From the NCBI GenBank assembly GCA_937928555.1, contig CALFWR010000002.1:1-64000 (forward strand): a stretch of 64,000 nt of DNA. The letters run 5' to 3'. Source of the DNA: an uncultured Pirellulaceae bacterium. GTDB taxonomy: Bacteria; Planctomycetota; Planctomycetia; Pirellulales; Pirellulaceae. Positions 46,501 through 57,857 of the stretch are shown piece by piece. Within the stretch, counting starts at the first letter, position 1, and each line of letters starts with the position of its first letter. The position numbers and the translations under genes were made by a program. The notes beneath the pieces were generated by a model that was given only the letters and a program-made list of their open reading frames with translations, was not told where the DNA came from and made no database searches.

Positions 46501-46704
46501 AGATGCGTGATCCAGCCAGGTGTTATAGAAACGGTCAAACAGGTAGCCGGCGTTGGGTCGACGGCGCAGCGCCTGGTAGTACTTTTCTGATTTCGCGTCA
46601 GTCCCGTCTTTGGAATCCTGAACAACAACAGCGCCCGGCAGAGGCGAGACGATCTGGTGGGTCGAAAAGACAATCGCACAAAAGAGAATTCCGTATCGAA
46701 TCAT
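37546..46704 (-). CDS. giant secreted TPR-repeat protein (3052 aa)
   Basis: The 9.2-kb gene encodes a signal peptide (MIRYGILFCAIVFSTHQIVSP) followed by tetratricopeptide-type helix pairs over at least the first 1000 residues. Examples are DDARALEQFREALKNDPGNAEVW and QAIKIWQKLIADNPED. Most of the remaining length is helical and solenoid-like, ending in another TPR-like block (FEQAEVSLKAAVDAC). Single CxxC motifs are CAECH near residue 1032, which fits the heme-c CxxCH pattern, and CSGC near 2925. A Ser/Gly/Met-rich loop lies near residue 1940. It should act as a periplasmic scaffold. It is the first gene of the moxR/DUF58/VWA operon, 40 bases before the next gene. Interaction with those proteins is inference. 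Confidence 0.88.
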   Translation of the reverse strand: MIRYGILFCAIVFSTHQIVSPLPGAVVVQDSKDGTDAKSEKYYQALRRRPNAGYLFDRFYNTWLDHASVEQLREKLTTQAEKSSATNDRLLLAFFHTRQGDDARALEQFREALKNDPGNAEVWYEKAVVESRTLDFETALADLAKAFDAKPPKELSNKIAQLRGKLFIRNRQNDQAIKIWQKLIADNPEDTWLVEEVIELQISEGLYDEAEKLATDLIGKTKDPYRKVMRQLRKGDIVQRSGRRDKALEIYQQSLAQVGNGTWLEREILGQIEEVFRREDNLLGLKEHYSKLVKADSKRLSLRQANAKLMLELGTFEDAVAEFKNIVDLTPGQRSTREAYIDALVKAEKFDLAVGQTESLIQQNADDPELQLKLARLHQKSQAADAPQQITKAIDQFVAVSENTEYAYLRAARLFDQYKDTANALRMFESCIAAFPESETATEALADHLYRSGKKEQAIEIWKSIAGDDCSRSKLVRVARLLAARQEHQASFDLMFARFEDFKLNPVYLGQLCTAAVALKKHEQAVPWALSRVRYSQTVLDLNSCMGQAIQVITKSEKLEETTRRLTANEKRTVSQTCLLAELLEVDQRDQLADQLIDKALQAAQDNPLSDAKSQQETIQMLASQQIRLFARRNDWTSAAKASIRQIGLAGGRKSNNVQQLIQFLLRDGELEQALTWVGEWKKISPGSLLPWFNESGILDRLGRTDDSIRVLRAATRKFPADTDLHMALADRHLGKGQYSEAERIYWRQYEESKTLADRMRWSRELATAAQEQGEIDELIRKLEERKKSNPQSIEPVLALAEAHRVADNYEGRRKALLEATRIQKDNLPLLQQIARLEESEGNWDKALETLRRADALDKTSSTKERMAALMIQYGEPDEGFNMLLEAAGGSTSGPRELEKIAAAIISAGEWDLARQFIQEHISKHSDDYRLKYLAAVTDEQLEYTSDAIDSFVELLRSSTEIAGLKKTPGYLESQMLELENTFPPDAYQFMLLSGTQSDAYDYLENRGYGFSPFASSQPGPSGISFSIPSSCAECHRMALIHLKTIADSLDEDTKAAIEESCRVAGFSNAKLIFALEGDITESVMQDPGALLAQYPDDTNLLALSALSTMRTGTMEPDQAVRGYRTFEKRYPELAFMFALQAAGADKSHHALLDEALEKQKKQNFKPGSASIAMVASYLSKGGMFGEASFEHQLSDSQKTLLAQKIRTWYLEAPASNMSPWTFQMIAQAVRSEPGGEAWIRLLDDEIKLSKKNPQSNASMFPSFGRGSSGLIEPLNFPPTLTDFPEHITSILNVTNDNQSFMPFSSDEQIDGEEWVEKYGPHIAKANNPILRGLLLWKKIQLDPANIDKPEEQAIKPLDEYLQQMLDSEKPSADIHLMAAGLACHMQQWNKANELLEKLRNLPLSRELRRTVDSALVAIATQGITDDLKAENNRNILASAKSAALRLRRGRLAQEQRMQLVEVFENLGLSKEAEKMENKLAATGSNSFGGMVGRMFSGSRSAPAPVDRIRKLVDSGKNDAAVRLLVNEFKGIAKTGLDLDQMSYGSYATGEFLSKVRSLGIEDEFLAKMDPGNDNSNTKLAIYGFALESFSKKEDAIKVYARVAENSKKDVAVKARLLMLELEKGTDITGRLAEFDAKAMSQVGPALLGNLDQNETSLESRFGLIKASVDHVLANKDSKEDHTWAVAMASSLADNVAIGGNEYLPNLYTLSGQKLNEEKLKEISKSKRKLFREMLPQRKQLHDESFLKLMEIPQLGPTAFTALLRSAEAGAEIDYDRFVTLAVNAATRFKAPKNNQASGGQFVQYAYSSGLQYNSDDEAPVSPARTPIEFLARHFGTMEAAQREQGLEPVYEKLSQSGNDTSLEQLKSIVGLYAASNEQFIDVARSTLESTATAARKKRAAPLVGIGKVIEVWREAKRDIDLDDFILEISSAKPSSSFSSGMMPMGMPGGSGGSLPTYLAALADTGDYQRAEALLERWAEKTLGSLQERRKLFENPNRMPTKKRMASQQFQSTLGAMGNGGGLSLIAARVAAESGVPLNQLNLEYQIANQFRSATDADKFLDQLRNCSSFVDDIATFDPIIDNDGDSMLGKVAESLRWEELEIADLLEKKFKDRKDDLTFGERIILRVVNGDNSKKGMAGLYETVALQFDQIQQLPAEQQQKLQAFIAEIGDNDSFSQGRNEFELSDAGKKVEKHYAALLGKSTGDQVAKLMAAKRFSDLKIDAYEFPEYLKRTLSRMDRSDTQQWIAAFDKGNSLMAKAGSNARSYLSQTAGQSEMIAGMINNRADITWFKLLHELIQREGGEELWVNTRISSELSSFLAKTYESASDNNRKGPAAAVAKLDATYRELGPQFDGSQTDVFIPAFFNFLNSALDTKELPMAIKWVQGETKNAKHPRLARSLELALMLAKTSDDYAQKTKGIDKNEPRGFERLETPTEYQSELVRILDGDDLQLGAKFGLAYYFLMWDTTLPTDCVWKCTDMIAQAYASKFTIEEYSETPVLARINDLSEQADFAEKAKPFADAWSKKYLKKRRNQYSSFYSSSDREDRVAHAVKLFQNLGNKNAVERVIASFPNRAKSRTTVATLITGGHHELARKLCNQMWNNPDELELDESSASFTAEVEQNLPGFVEQFGNPQTKLLGQAFIASLPDSKNKKKLPSQSLDQRLETLAETFNSTEFKSNMQRKLAVVLLARGKTTPDFIAAELKKIASELEPRNLYDENRNSEFKFNRALYAADLTQDLRRGNSELVIKRLDELNSIKPEDNAWSFERMMKEIVDSLGGPLQEQLEIASTDEAETLLPIFRKFGHPDYAEYGSEIPSLNLIAHVSTGQTAAYRQWIAELEKEHLANRDQEESDDDDEEDSFEPFSNTDVDDQWEIISNKLDLLNESTSAEKRLQQIHQIWELASISGFGVGSGHFQSGIKESCSGCRDGIMGLDAIKEAKLISSEEIANFGPTLAKTQSVNGEIWRQVAHEQIKLKQFEQAEVSLKAAVDACTKKMDQAKFNRLVEYAEVLVELGKEDLARKALESIDQDKLLAKNVGRYPKLKKKLSIK

Positions 46705-47000
46705 CGAAGGCGTCCGGGGGTTGAGTTGTGTCCGTCTTTACGAGCCTATCCGATTGGATATCAGTTTTCAAAGAAATGATTGAAAAAGTTGGACAACATA
46801 CTTGCCGGCAAAAAGGGGGGTGCCCGGTCGAGCGATAGAATTGCCGCAAATGGCGTGCGATTTGTTGCGGTGCAAGAATTTTGCGGCGCGGCAACGGACT
46901 GCCAGGCCGTGAGAAATAATGGGAGCCGATGCGGTAGCGCACGGGGCTTTGTCGCCCTGACAAAAAAGGCGAAATGGGAGATGTGATTTGGCGATGCGAT
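46705..47000. other. upstream region of the 17-kb operon, no gene seen
   Basis: These 296 bases lie between the rhodanese stop and the start of the giant TPR gene. They should hold the operon promoter, but no convincing -35/-10 pair or hairpin stands out. Confidence 0.4.
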
Positions 47001-47963
47001 TTACTTCGCCGGTTTCTCTGTCGTCTTCATCGGTTCTTTGGTGTTTGCCCATTCTGCCATCGAGTCGTCGTAAAGCCGGACGTCGTTTCGTTTGACGATT
47101 TGGGTCAACACGAACCATGGCGGGGCAGCGTGGAGGCCTTCGTTACAATAGGTGATGACCTCTTTTGACTCGAGAACGCCGTGTTTGGCGTAGAGTGCGC
47201 GGAGTTGTTCGGCGGACTTGAAGGTGCCGTCGGCGTTGAAGTTATCTTTCCAGAGGATGTTGACGGCGCCGGGGATGTGTCCGCGTCGCTTGTGTTTGTT
47301 GCCGGTGTGAAAAATGGTTCCCGCTTTTTTTCCAGAGAACTGGTCTGCAGGTCGGCCATCGATGAGAGACGTTTCGCGGTCTTTGATTCTCTGTTTTACG
47401 TAGTCAAGATCGGCAATCAGGTTGCTGTCTTTGGATTTGATCTGGTAGTTACCACGGGGGAACTGTTTGTTCTTTTTGGTTGGCGTGTTGGTTTTTGACC
47501 ACAGCGAAAATCCGCCGTCAAGGATCTGGACCTTCTGGTGTTTGAAGATCTTCATCATCCAGAACATGCGCGTGGCAATTCGGCTGTCGAGTCGATCGTA
47601 AAGGACGACGTGAGTGTCGTTGCTGATTCCGAGCCGCATGAACAGTTCTTCTTCGCCGGATTTAAGGATGTTGTAGCGGTCGGCTTCCTGTGGGTCGGTG
47701 ATGTCGTCAACCCAGTGAACAAACTGGGCACCGGGAATGTGGCCGTTGATAAATTCACTATGAATCTGTCCCAGTTCGAGAATGCGAACGTTCTCCTGCC
47801 GGGAGAGGATCGAAAGCTCCTTTCCGGAAATGATCGGCGAGAGCGCTTCTGTTGTAAGCGTCGCGGCGGGAGTCTGTTTCTTTTTCCCGTCCTGTGCGTT
47901 CGCCTCCACGGTGCAGAGAAAGGCCAGTATCATCGATAGCAGGACTGTTGAAACTTCTCGCAT
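47001..47963 (-). CDS. secreted rhodanese-type sulfurtransferase
   Basis: From ATG 47963, with GGGAG six bases upstream, the product has about 320 aa. A signal peptide ends near EANAQ, so it should be periplasmic. Two rhodanese domains follow, the layout of thiosulfate/mercaptopyruvate sulfurtransferases. The first (RILELGQIHSEFINGHIPGAQFVHW) is inactive-like. The second carries HIPGAVNILW and the active-site loop VITYCNEGLHAA with the catalytic Cys. The larger upstream frame is out-of-frame overlap with the isomerase gene and is rejected. It is 82 bases from the isomerase gene on the same strand. Confidence 0.87.
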   Translation of the reverse strand: MREVSTVLLSMILAFLCTVEANAQDGKKKQTPAATLTTEALSPIISGKELSILSRQENVRILELGQIHSEFINGHIPGAQFVHWVDDITDPQEADRYNILKSGEEELFMRLGISNDTHVVLYDRLDSRIATRMFWMMKIFKHQKVQILDGGFSLWSKTNTPTKKNKQFPRGNYQIKSKDSNLIADLDYVKQRIKDRETSLIDGRPADQFSGKKAGTIFHTGNKHKRRGHIPGAVNILWKDNFNADGTFKSAEQLRALYAKHGVLESKEVITYCNEGLHAAPPWFVLTQIVKRNDVRLYDDSMAEWANTKEPMKTTEKPAK

Positions 47964-48045
47964 TAGTTGCTCCCGTTTTGCCATAAGTATAACTGGCTCG
48001 CCATGCCGCCAGGGGTTGGTTGGATTGTTTTGAGTGGTGTCTTTG

Positions 48046-48972
48046 TTACGACAGCCCCATGGCTTTGTCGACGTTGGCCGAAATTTCTTCCAGCCGCTGC
48101 ATGTTGCCGCCGCTGACTTCGGCCGCTGCGTATCCATGGTAGTTGATTTCCAGCAGCGCTTTACGGACATCGGCCCAATCGACATCGCCTTCGCCGATTT
48201 TTTTGAACTTTCCGTCGGCTCTTGAAAATCCTTTGAGGTCAAGTTTGACGATTCGTTTGCCCAGGGCGCGGATCCAGCCGCCCATGCTTCCGTATTTCCA
48301 GTGGTTGCCGACGTCGAACTGCACCCCCACCAGGGGCGAGTTAAACGCGTCCACAAACTTGATCAGCGAGTCTGCGGTTTGGGTTTCGAGGGGACCGTCA
48401 TGGTCGTAGTGCATTCTGTTCCAGACGTTTTCAATGGCGATGGTGATGTCGTGTTTGGCAGCGACGGGAAGCGCTTTGCTGATATTCGCGATGGAGCGTT
48501 GGTTGATTTCTTCAACAGTGCCGTCTTTGCCGTGACCCGCGACAAGCAGGACGGTTTTGCCACCGATTGCGTTGGTGTGCCGGATGGCATCGATCAAGTC
48601 CTGAAGTGCCGTGGCCCGCATGGTTGCATCGGGCGAGGAGTGGGTCTGTTTCCAGTGCGAACCGATGACTGTTCCGTCAACCGGAAGGCCGCTTTCGGCG
48701 ATCGCCTTTTTGGCTCCGTCGATGTCCGTATTTGTAAACCGAAGGGGGGAATCCAGTTCGATCGCGTCGAAGCCGGCTTTCTTGGCGGCATTAAATTTGT
48801 CGCTCAAAGAGCCTTCAACTCCGACCATGCCGATTTTGAGCGTTTTGAATATGCGACCTGCCAGTGAAGCGTCTGCCGGGTTTTCAAGTTCGGATGCCGG
48901 TGCGTTGGTTGCGATGATTCCACAAGCGGTCGAAGCAGCAGTTGCGCTGCCGATGAATAGACGTCGATCCAT
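48046..48972 (-). CDS. exported sugar phosphate isomerase/epimerase-like TIM barrel
   Basis: The 308-aa protein begins MDRRLFIGSATAASTACGIIA, a Tat-like leader with a twin arginine. The rest follows the AP_endonuc_2/xylose isomerase-like barrel: FDAIELDSPLRF, IAIENVWNRM, VGVQFDVGNHWKYG, GDVDWADVRKAL and NYHGYAAAEV, with acidic and His residues at typical metal positions. Such proteins are abundant in planctomycetes and thought to act in degradation of rare sugars. The substrate is unknown. Confidence 0.88.
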   Translation of the reverse strand: MDRRLFIGSATAASTACGIIATNAPASELENPADASLAGRIFKTLKIGMVGVEGSLSDKFNAAKKAGFDAIELDSPLRFTNTDIDGAKKAIAESGLPVDGTVIGSHWKQTHSSPDATMRATALQDLIDAIRHTNAIGGKTVLLVAGHGKDGTVEEINQRSIANISKALPVAAKHDITIAIENVWNRMHYDHDGPLETQTADSLIKFVDAFNSPLVGVQFDVGNHWKYGSMGGWIRALGKRIVKLDLKGFSRADGKFKKIGEGDVDWADVRKALLEINYHGYAAAEVSGGNMQRLEEISANVDKAMGLS

Positions 48973-49246
48973 GGCTTAACCTTGACAGTTGTTATCAGAC
49001 ACTTTGGGCATTCTAGTGGAAATTTCGCGCCAAAGTCGTTTTTATGTTGACGTGATTTTGCCAAACGACCTGCTCCCGTTGCAGCGTCTTTGTCGATCGT
49101 CTGGGGGTTTGGGTCAATCGTTATTCGCGAGGCGTGAGAGCCATGGCTAACTCAGGCAATGACGACAGAGGTTACCCACACCAAAAGCTTTGGCTTGCTC
49201 CGACTTCTGGGAGTCTGCCGGAGTCTGCCAGAGTCGTCGCGGTTAA
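48973..49246. other. intergenic stretch with a decayed MITE end
   Basis: TTATTCGCGAGGCGTGAGAGC near 49121 resembles the GAGGCGTGGGCG end of the MITE family with several changes. Short GAGTCTGCCGGAGTC-type repeats stand near 49210-49233. No gene is supported. Confidence 0.4.
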
Positions 49247-49434
49247 TCCCGGATTATTCACGAGGCGTGGGCGTCAGAATCAGTTGAGACAGTGATCGGT
49301 TACTCTAATGCGATGAAACGATCGCTGTGGCTTTCACCTACCGAATGATTCACATTTCTTGTTGAAATTCAGTTTTTCCCTGGCTCCTGTTGGCCGGACG
49401 TAGAATCAACGCCCGTCGTCGTGAATAATCCGGG
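49247..49434 (-). mobile_element. MITE type A, complete, target duplication TTAA
   Basis: This 188-bp element in reverse orientation is flanked by TTAA at 49243-49246 and 49435-49438. Confidence 0.88.
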
Positions 49435-49438
49435 TTAA

Positions 49439-49934
49439 TCAGTGATAGGACGCAGAGCAGAAGATTGCTGCAAGGGTGCGGGTAGAGTGCTGGCGGCCCT
49501 GCAAAGAATTCGTTCTGCCGGCGATTTGATGGGTGCGACAGGAATCCCACTATCAAAGAATTGATGTTCGGCTGTGATTGGGAGTGAATTTCGATCAATC
49601 GGCTAGTCGTTCAATGGACCGTCGCCCGAGCCGAAATTGGTCCGATGTTGTTCGCGGAGGCCAAAAATCTCCGTTTGCGGGCAAGAATCCTGGAAAATCT
49701 CCATTCCCAAGTCCTTTTGGCCTTGGTTGAGACTGCTCTCGCCGATAGCCTCTGAAGCAACATTGAAAAGCAAACAGTTTTTAAGCCATTTGGTATGTTC
49801 CCAAATCGATGGGAACATTCAATCAATCGCCCGGGAGTCGGTTCCCGGTAGAAGGACTGATTGGATTTGTCTTCTATCCAAGTTCTGAGAACTTTTCTTC
49901 GCAATGATTCGGTAGGTGATAGTCGTGCGTCCTG
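49439..49934. other. intergenic stretch with no supported gene
   Basis: Frames of 70-97 codons overlap each other on both strands around 49600-49900. None has a recognisable product or clear ribosome-binding site. Confidence 0.45.
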
Positions 49935-50195
49935 TTGATGCTGCTACCAAATCACGTTCCAGACTCTGCACAATGGGCATTAGCCATCAAGAAAAACAAG
50001 AATACGTTCGCAAAGATGATGCGCGAACGAAAAAAGAAACAGAAGGCTGACGAGAAACGACAGCGGCGTCTGGAGCGGAAGAATGCTCCCGAAGAGACCG
50101 GAATGATCGAAGATCCGTCAAACGATGCGAGTGATTCAGAAGATAGCGAAAACGCAGAATCGGGCACCGAAAGCGTCGAAGACCAGATACAATAA
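49935..50195 (+). CDS. small Lys/Arg-rich protein with acidic tail
   Basis: The frame encodes up to 86 aa with a strongly basic middle (KKNKNTFAKMMRERKKKQKADEKRQRRLERKN) and an acidic C-terminus (SDSEDSENAESGTESVED). The true start is uncertain: the first ATGs at 49938 and nearby give an odd N-terminus, and ATG 50015-50020 (MMRERKKK) may be used. It lies 83 bases upstream of a cold-shock gene on the same strand. It could be an RNA-associated protein, but no family is recognised. Confidence 0.5.
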   Translation: MMLLPNHVPDSAQWALAIKKNKNTFAKMMRERKKKQKADEKRQRRLERKNAPEETGMIEDPSNDASDSEDSENAESGTESVEDQIQ

Positions 50196-50268
50196 TTGGA
50201 ATCAATTTTTGGACACGCGTGATTGCCAGGTGGCGTTCATGGGTGCCAGCATTTTTTTTGAAGTTTGA

Positions 50269-50478
<210 letters not shown>

Positions 50479-50542
50479 GAATTAGTCTCTGTTGTTGAAG
50501 TATCGAAGGTCGTCAGGATGACTGCCTTCGGTCGGGACCAGT

Positions 50543-50836
50543 ATGTCACAAAGCGAACCAACTACATCTGGCGGGCCAAAAGGTCCAAAGATATGTCCGG
50601 TCTGTGGCAAGGCCAGCTATTCGGCGGCCGGAGTCCATCCTCAATGTTCCGTCAAACGTGCTGACCTTGAGCGCGCCAAAGTGCTCAAGGCCAAACAGGA
50701 AAAGGCGGAAAAAGAAAAGAAGAAAGTCGCCAAGTCGAAACAAACGACTCGCTGGCAAAAACAGTGCCCCAAATGCAAGGCTTCACTGCATGTACGCAAG
50801 AAGCAATGTGATTGTGGGCATTCTTTTTCAACTTAG
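50543..50836 (+). CDS. small zinc-ribbon protein
   Basis: The 97-aa product has CPVCGK near residue 18 and a C near residue 35, then a Lys/Glu-rich helix (ERAKVLKAKQEKAEKEKKKVAK). A second Cys-rich module CPKCKASLHVRKKQCDCGHSF follows. Two zinc-binding knuckles joined by a basic helix suggest nucleic-acid binding. It starts 65 bases after the cold-shock gene and may be co-transcribed. Function unknown. Confidence 0.7.
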   Translation: MSQSEPTTSGGPKGPKICPVCGKASYSAAGVHPQCSVKRADLERAKVLKAKQEKAEKEKKKVAKSKQTTRWQKQCPKCKASLHVRKKQCDCGHSFST

Positions 50837-50961
50837 ATCTTTGCCGCAGCGACGACGTTCAATTTCATTGTTTGATCCAGCTGCATGCGACCAGCTATTC
50901 GCTTTCTGTTTTGCAGGCTGGCCCTGATCTACCTCTTATTTGTGCCGGCCTTTCTGTATCA

Positions 50962-51148
50962 GCCCGGATTATTCACGAGGCGTGGGCGTCAGAATCAGTT
51001 CCGGCAGTGATCCGCGTCTCTGATGCGATGAAACGCTCGCTGTCGTTTCATCTATCGGATGATTCGCGATTCTTGTTGAAATTCAGCTTTTCCCTTGCTC
51101 CCGTCGGCCCGACGTAGAATCAACGCCCGTCGTCGTGAATAATCCGGG
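50962..51148 (-). mobile_element. MITE type A, complete, target duplication ATCA
   Basis: This 187-bp element in reverse orientation is flanked by ATCA at 50958-50961 and 51149-51152. Confidence 0.88.
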
Positions 51149-51252
51149 ATCAGAGACGCCCGCTGTCTGTCGATGCGTCGACCTGTTCTGCCGAATCTCC
51201 GGCAACCCGGCCGCTGCGGTGTCCTTTCGTTTTCGTTGCGGCGCAGTAAAAA

Positions 51253-51399
51253 GTAAGCCGGACCAATCGCAGCGCTGCAGAGGTAAGGTTGCGCGGAAGA
51301 ATTGTGTGTGAGGAAAGTTCAAAACGATAGATGGAGGCAATGCGCGGTTGCCGGAGCGGCGCGTCGGCGATAAATCGCCAAACGCTTGATCCGGCCTGC
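51253..51399 (+). repeat. left RAYT-flanking repeat (REP-type)
   Basis: These 147 bases start GTAAGCCGGACCAATC and end TTGATCCGGCCTGC, imperfect inverted ends. Inside are the hairpins GCCG-GAG-CGGC and GGCGAT-AA-ATCGCC. It is a direct near-copy of 52013-52159 on the other side of the transposase gene. Confidence 0.85.
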
Positions 51400-51458
51400 T
51401 TTTTGCGACATCATGTTGTCACAAAGCAGTCGGATCTTTGGGGTTGAGTGGCTGAGCA

Positions 51459-52016
51459 GTGTCTGATTATCGACGATGGTTTGTTCAGGGCGGAACGTTT
51501 TTCTTTACCGTGGTGGCGTACGGTCGTCGACCCATTCTCACCTCTGACCAAGGCCGCAAGTTTCTTCGCAAGGCGATCGAATCGGTGCAGGGGCGACATG
51601 CATTTTCCCTGATTGCGACGGTCCTCGTTCCGGATCATTGGCACTTGGTCATGCAGTTACCGCCGGGTGACAAACGGTATTCCCTGCGGCTGAAACAAAT
51701 CAAAGCGGAGTTTTCGGATCAGTGGCTAGCGGCCGGTTTGCCGGAAGCGAATGTCACACCGTCCCAGAAGAAAAGGGGTGAACGCGGCATTTGGCAGCCA
51801 AGGTTTTGGGAACATGCCGTTCGCGATGAAGATGATCTTGAACGGTGTGCCGACTATATTCACTGGAATCCGCGCAAGCACGGTTTGGTAAAGAGAGTTC
51901 GTGATTGGCGGTGGTCTTCGTTTCATCGATTCGTAAGGCAAGGCCAGTACGATATCGATTGGGGTGGGACGGCGCCTGATGTGGGTGAAAGTGACGATTG
52001 GGGAGAGCCAGCGTAA
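51459..52016 (+). CDS. REP-associated tyrosine transposase (RAYT, Y1_Tnp/IS200-like)
   Basis: The 185-aa protein starts at GTG 51459 (MSDYRRWFVQGGTFFFTVVAYGRRPIL). It has the HUH metal motif in VPDHWHLVMQLP and the catalytic tyrosine in CADYIHWNPRKHGLV; WQPRFWEHAVRDEDDL and DWRWSSFHRF are RAYT signatures. RAYTs nick and process REP hairpins on single-stranded DNA. The gene lies between two 147-bp direct repeats with REP hairpins, and its TAA lies inside the start of the right one. It appears intact. Confidence 0.93.
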   Translation: MSDYRRWFVQGGTFFFTVVAYGRRPILTSDQGRKFLRKAIESVQGRHAFSLIATVLVPDHWHLVMQLPPGDKRYSLRLKQIKAEFSDQWLAAGLPEANVTPSQKKRGERGIWQPRFWEHAVRDEDDLERCADYIHWNPRKHGLVKRVRDWRWSSFHRFVRQGQYDIDWGGTAPDVGESDDWGEPA

Positions 52017-52158
52017 GCCGGACCAATCGCAGCGCCGCTGAGGTAAGGTTGCGCGGAGGATTCGCGTGTGAGGAAAGTTCAAAACGATAGATGGAGGCAA
52101 TGCGCGGTTGCCGGAGCGGCGCGTCGGCGATAAATCGCCAAGCGCTTGATCCGGCCTA

Positions 52159-52159
<1 letters not shown>
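52013..52159 (+). repeat. right RAYT-flanking repeat (REP-type)
   Basis: This is a direct near-copy of 51253-51399. It begins GTAAGCCGGACCAATC inside the RAYT stop codon and ends TTGATCCGGCCTAC at the metH stop codon. Confidence 0.85.
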
Positions 52160-55902
<3,743 letters not shown>

Positions 55903-56208
55903 GACTGTGACTTTGCTGGATATGAGAGTGTTTGGTATGAGCCAGAGGCGAGTCTGGGCGTCCACATTTTAGCTGGCATCGCGAAATTGTTCTATGCGAA
56001 CGGCTTTTGCTGCAAGGTGGGCCTTCACGAGCAGCGTTGGGTGGAAGTTCTCACTGTGGAGGGAATTCTGACAGCGATGGCTTGAGGGAATTCCCGAATT
56101 TGTGGCTGAAAAGCACGATTTTGCCTGGTGAGCCCGCTCGCCGCTCAAGACCCTTTTCGCATGGGTCGATGAAAACTTAATACGTACGCACTGTCAAAGG
56201 ATCGTCTT

Positions 56209-57576
56209 ATGGACGCCGCCACATCTCAAAACACCTTTTACCGGACAGGAAAAAGCTCCCGCGGAGCTGTGGTTCGCCAGGTCACCCGGCGGGACGGAAA
56301 GCCGTCATGGATCCGGATTGATGACGCTGAAAATGCTGTCGGCGATCTACATTTTCGAAGTGTCAATCTGGAGGACTACGTCGCGCAGATTCGCAGTCGG
56401 CAGCTTTCCGAAAGGACAGAAAGAGCCAGGCCGGATGCCGGTCAAAGTGCGAATGATGTCGCTGAAGTGTCGGCATCGTCTGCGGCAATTGAAGCGATGG
56501 AGGTCGTCGCAAAAATTGATTCGGGTTTCGCATGGCTGGAGCAAGCCAACCGGGATGCGGCGGAGCAAGATGCGAGGTCCCTGGTCGAGTTCGAATCAAA
56601 GCTAAATGACAAAGTCGATCAGCAGGTTGCTTTTCGCAAGGAGTTGGCTCAGGAAATCGCGGTCGCGATTGCCGAGGTACTTGTTGACAAAACAGCGGCA
56701 GCAGAACCGGCAACGGTCAAGGAAGAACCATCGACTGCGACGCCTGATTTGGGGCGCATCCTGATCAGTGCCCGATCTTCGCTGATCGCCGAAGACGATG
56801 AAGTTTTCGTTTCCAACACCGATGTTGCCCCCGAGCCGATCCAGGAAATATTTCCCATCGCACCGACTTCGGATCAGGCCGGCGCAGAGGAAGTCGAGCA
56901 GGAAGACTTCGACGATGATGACGTTTCGTTGTCGGTCGCGGCATGGGCGGTTCCACGGTTCGCATGTCCCGAGGTGGTGAGTCGTCTGATTGGCCAACCC
57001 GCCATGATGCGGGCCGCGGACAACTGTGAGAAGATGTTGACCCCGTTCGGAAAAACGATTGCGGTAACGTCTCCGCGTCGCGGTACCGGTGTGACGACGA
57101 CGGCGCTGGCGATCGGGCAGGTTCTCGCCCGAAGTGGTCGGCGGACGCTGTTGATCGATGCCAACCTAGAGAACAACGGGCTTTCCCGTCAGGTCGGTTT
57201 GAACAAAATCAGCTGGCTTCCGGTTGTTGATCCGATTGGCGAGTCGATTGTGCAGGAGTCAGAAAGCGGATTGTGTGTGATGCCGTTGAATCTTGAATCG
57301 ACCAACGGATTTCTGCGTGGCATTTCGACACTGGATTTGCTCGAAATGTGCCTTGGTACGGTCTGCAGCGAATTCGATGTCGTGATCATTGATGCGGGAA
57401 ATGTTGACGGTATGGTCAATGGGCTGTTGGCGACCAATCAGTTGATTGACGCCGTTGTGCTGGTTTCCGACGATGTCCAAGCGGATGATTTTCGCGAGGC
57501 CCGCGAGAGCCTGATTCGCCACGGAGTGTACAAGTTTGTTGCGGCCAATAATGCGTTTCGCGGCAAAGCGGCGTAG
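56209..57576 (+). CDS. BY-kinase/ParA-like ATPase with degenerate P-loop
   Basis: The 455-aa protein has a disordered, acidic first half. From about residue 265 it shows a CpsD/CapB-like domain: IAVTSPRRGTGVTTTALAIGQVLARSGRRTLLIDANLENNGLSRQVG, then FDVVIIDAGNVDG (Walker B). In the P-loop the invariant lysine is replaced by valine (GTGVTTT) and the Walker A' reads LLIDAN. Nucleotide binding is therefore doubtful. There is no tyrosine-rich tail. The family normally controls exopolysaccharide synthesis; a membrane glycosyltransferase lies downstream, but a MITE separates them. Confidence 0.8.
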   Translation: MDAATSQNTFYRTGKSSRGAVVRQVTRRDGKPSWIRIDDAENAVGDLHFRSVNLEDYVAQIRSRQLSERTERARPDAGQSANDVAEVSASSAAIEAMEVVAKIDSGFAWLEQANRDAAEQDARSLVEFESKLNDKVDQQVAFRKELAQEIAVAIAEVLVDKTAAAEPATVKEEPSTATPDLGRILISARSSLIAEDDEVFVSNTDVAPEPIQEIFPIAPTSDQAGAEEVEQEDFDDDDVSLSVAAWAVPRFACPEVVSRLIGQPAMMRAADNCEKMLTPFGKTIAVTSPRRGTGVTTTALAIGQVLARSGRRTLLIDANLENNGLSRQVGLNKISWLPVVDPIGESIVQESESGLCVMPLNLESTNGFLRGISTLDLLEMCLGTVCSEFDVVIIDAGNVDGMVNGLLATNQLIDAVVLVSDDVQADDFREARESLIRHGVYKFVAANNAFRGKAA

Positions 57577-57629
57577 TTGCTGCACGGTGTCGGGCCTGTT
57601 CTGTCCCGGAACCAAGATTGCCTTTTCAA

Positions 57630-57819
57630 CCTGGATTATTCACAAGGCGTGGGCGTAACTTTTGGTTTACGCCAATGAACATCGCACCGGTTGGAAAAGA
57701 GTCTCTGGTCTGGACTTTGTCAGAGATGTGAACCGAAATCTGGGTGACAATCCAGCTTTGACGTTAGCGTCGGTATGGTTCAATGCAAATCAACGCCCAC
57801 GCCTCGTGAATAATTGGGG
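57630..57819 (-). mobile_element. MITE type B, complete, diverged flanks
   Basis: This 190-bp element has both family ends, though one end reads CCTGG and the other TTGGGG. The flanks TCAA (57626-57629) and TTAA (57820-57823) agree at three of four positions, so this is probably an older insertion. Confidence 0.85.
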
Positions 57820-57857
57820 TTAATTTCTGGCTGTCTCTGTGCACTATATTCTTTTTT

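Noticed and set aside
55903-56208. B12 or SAM riboswitch upstream of metH
   Set aside because: No B12 box-like or SAM-I core sequence was recognised on the minus strand; only two GAATTCCC motifs stand out.
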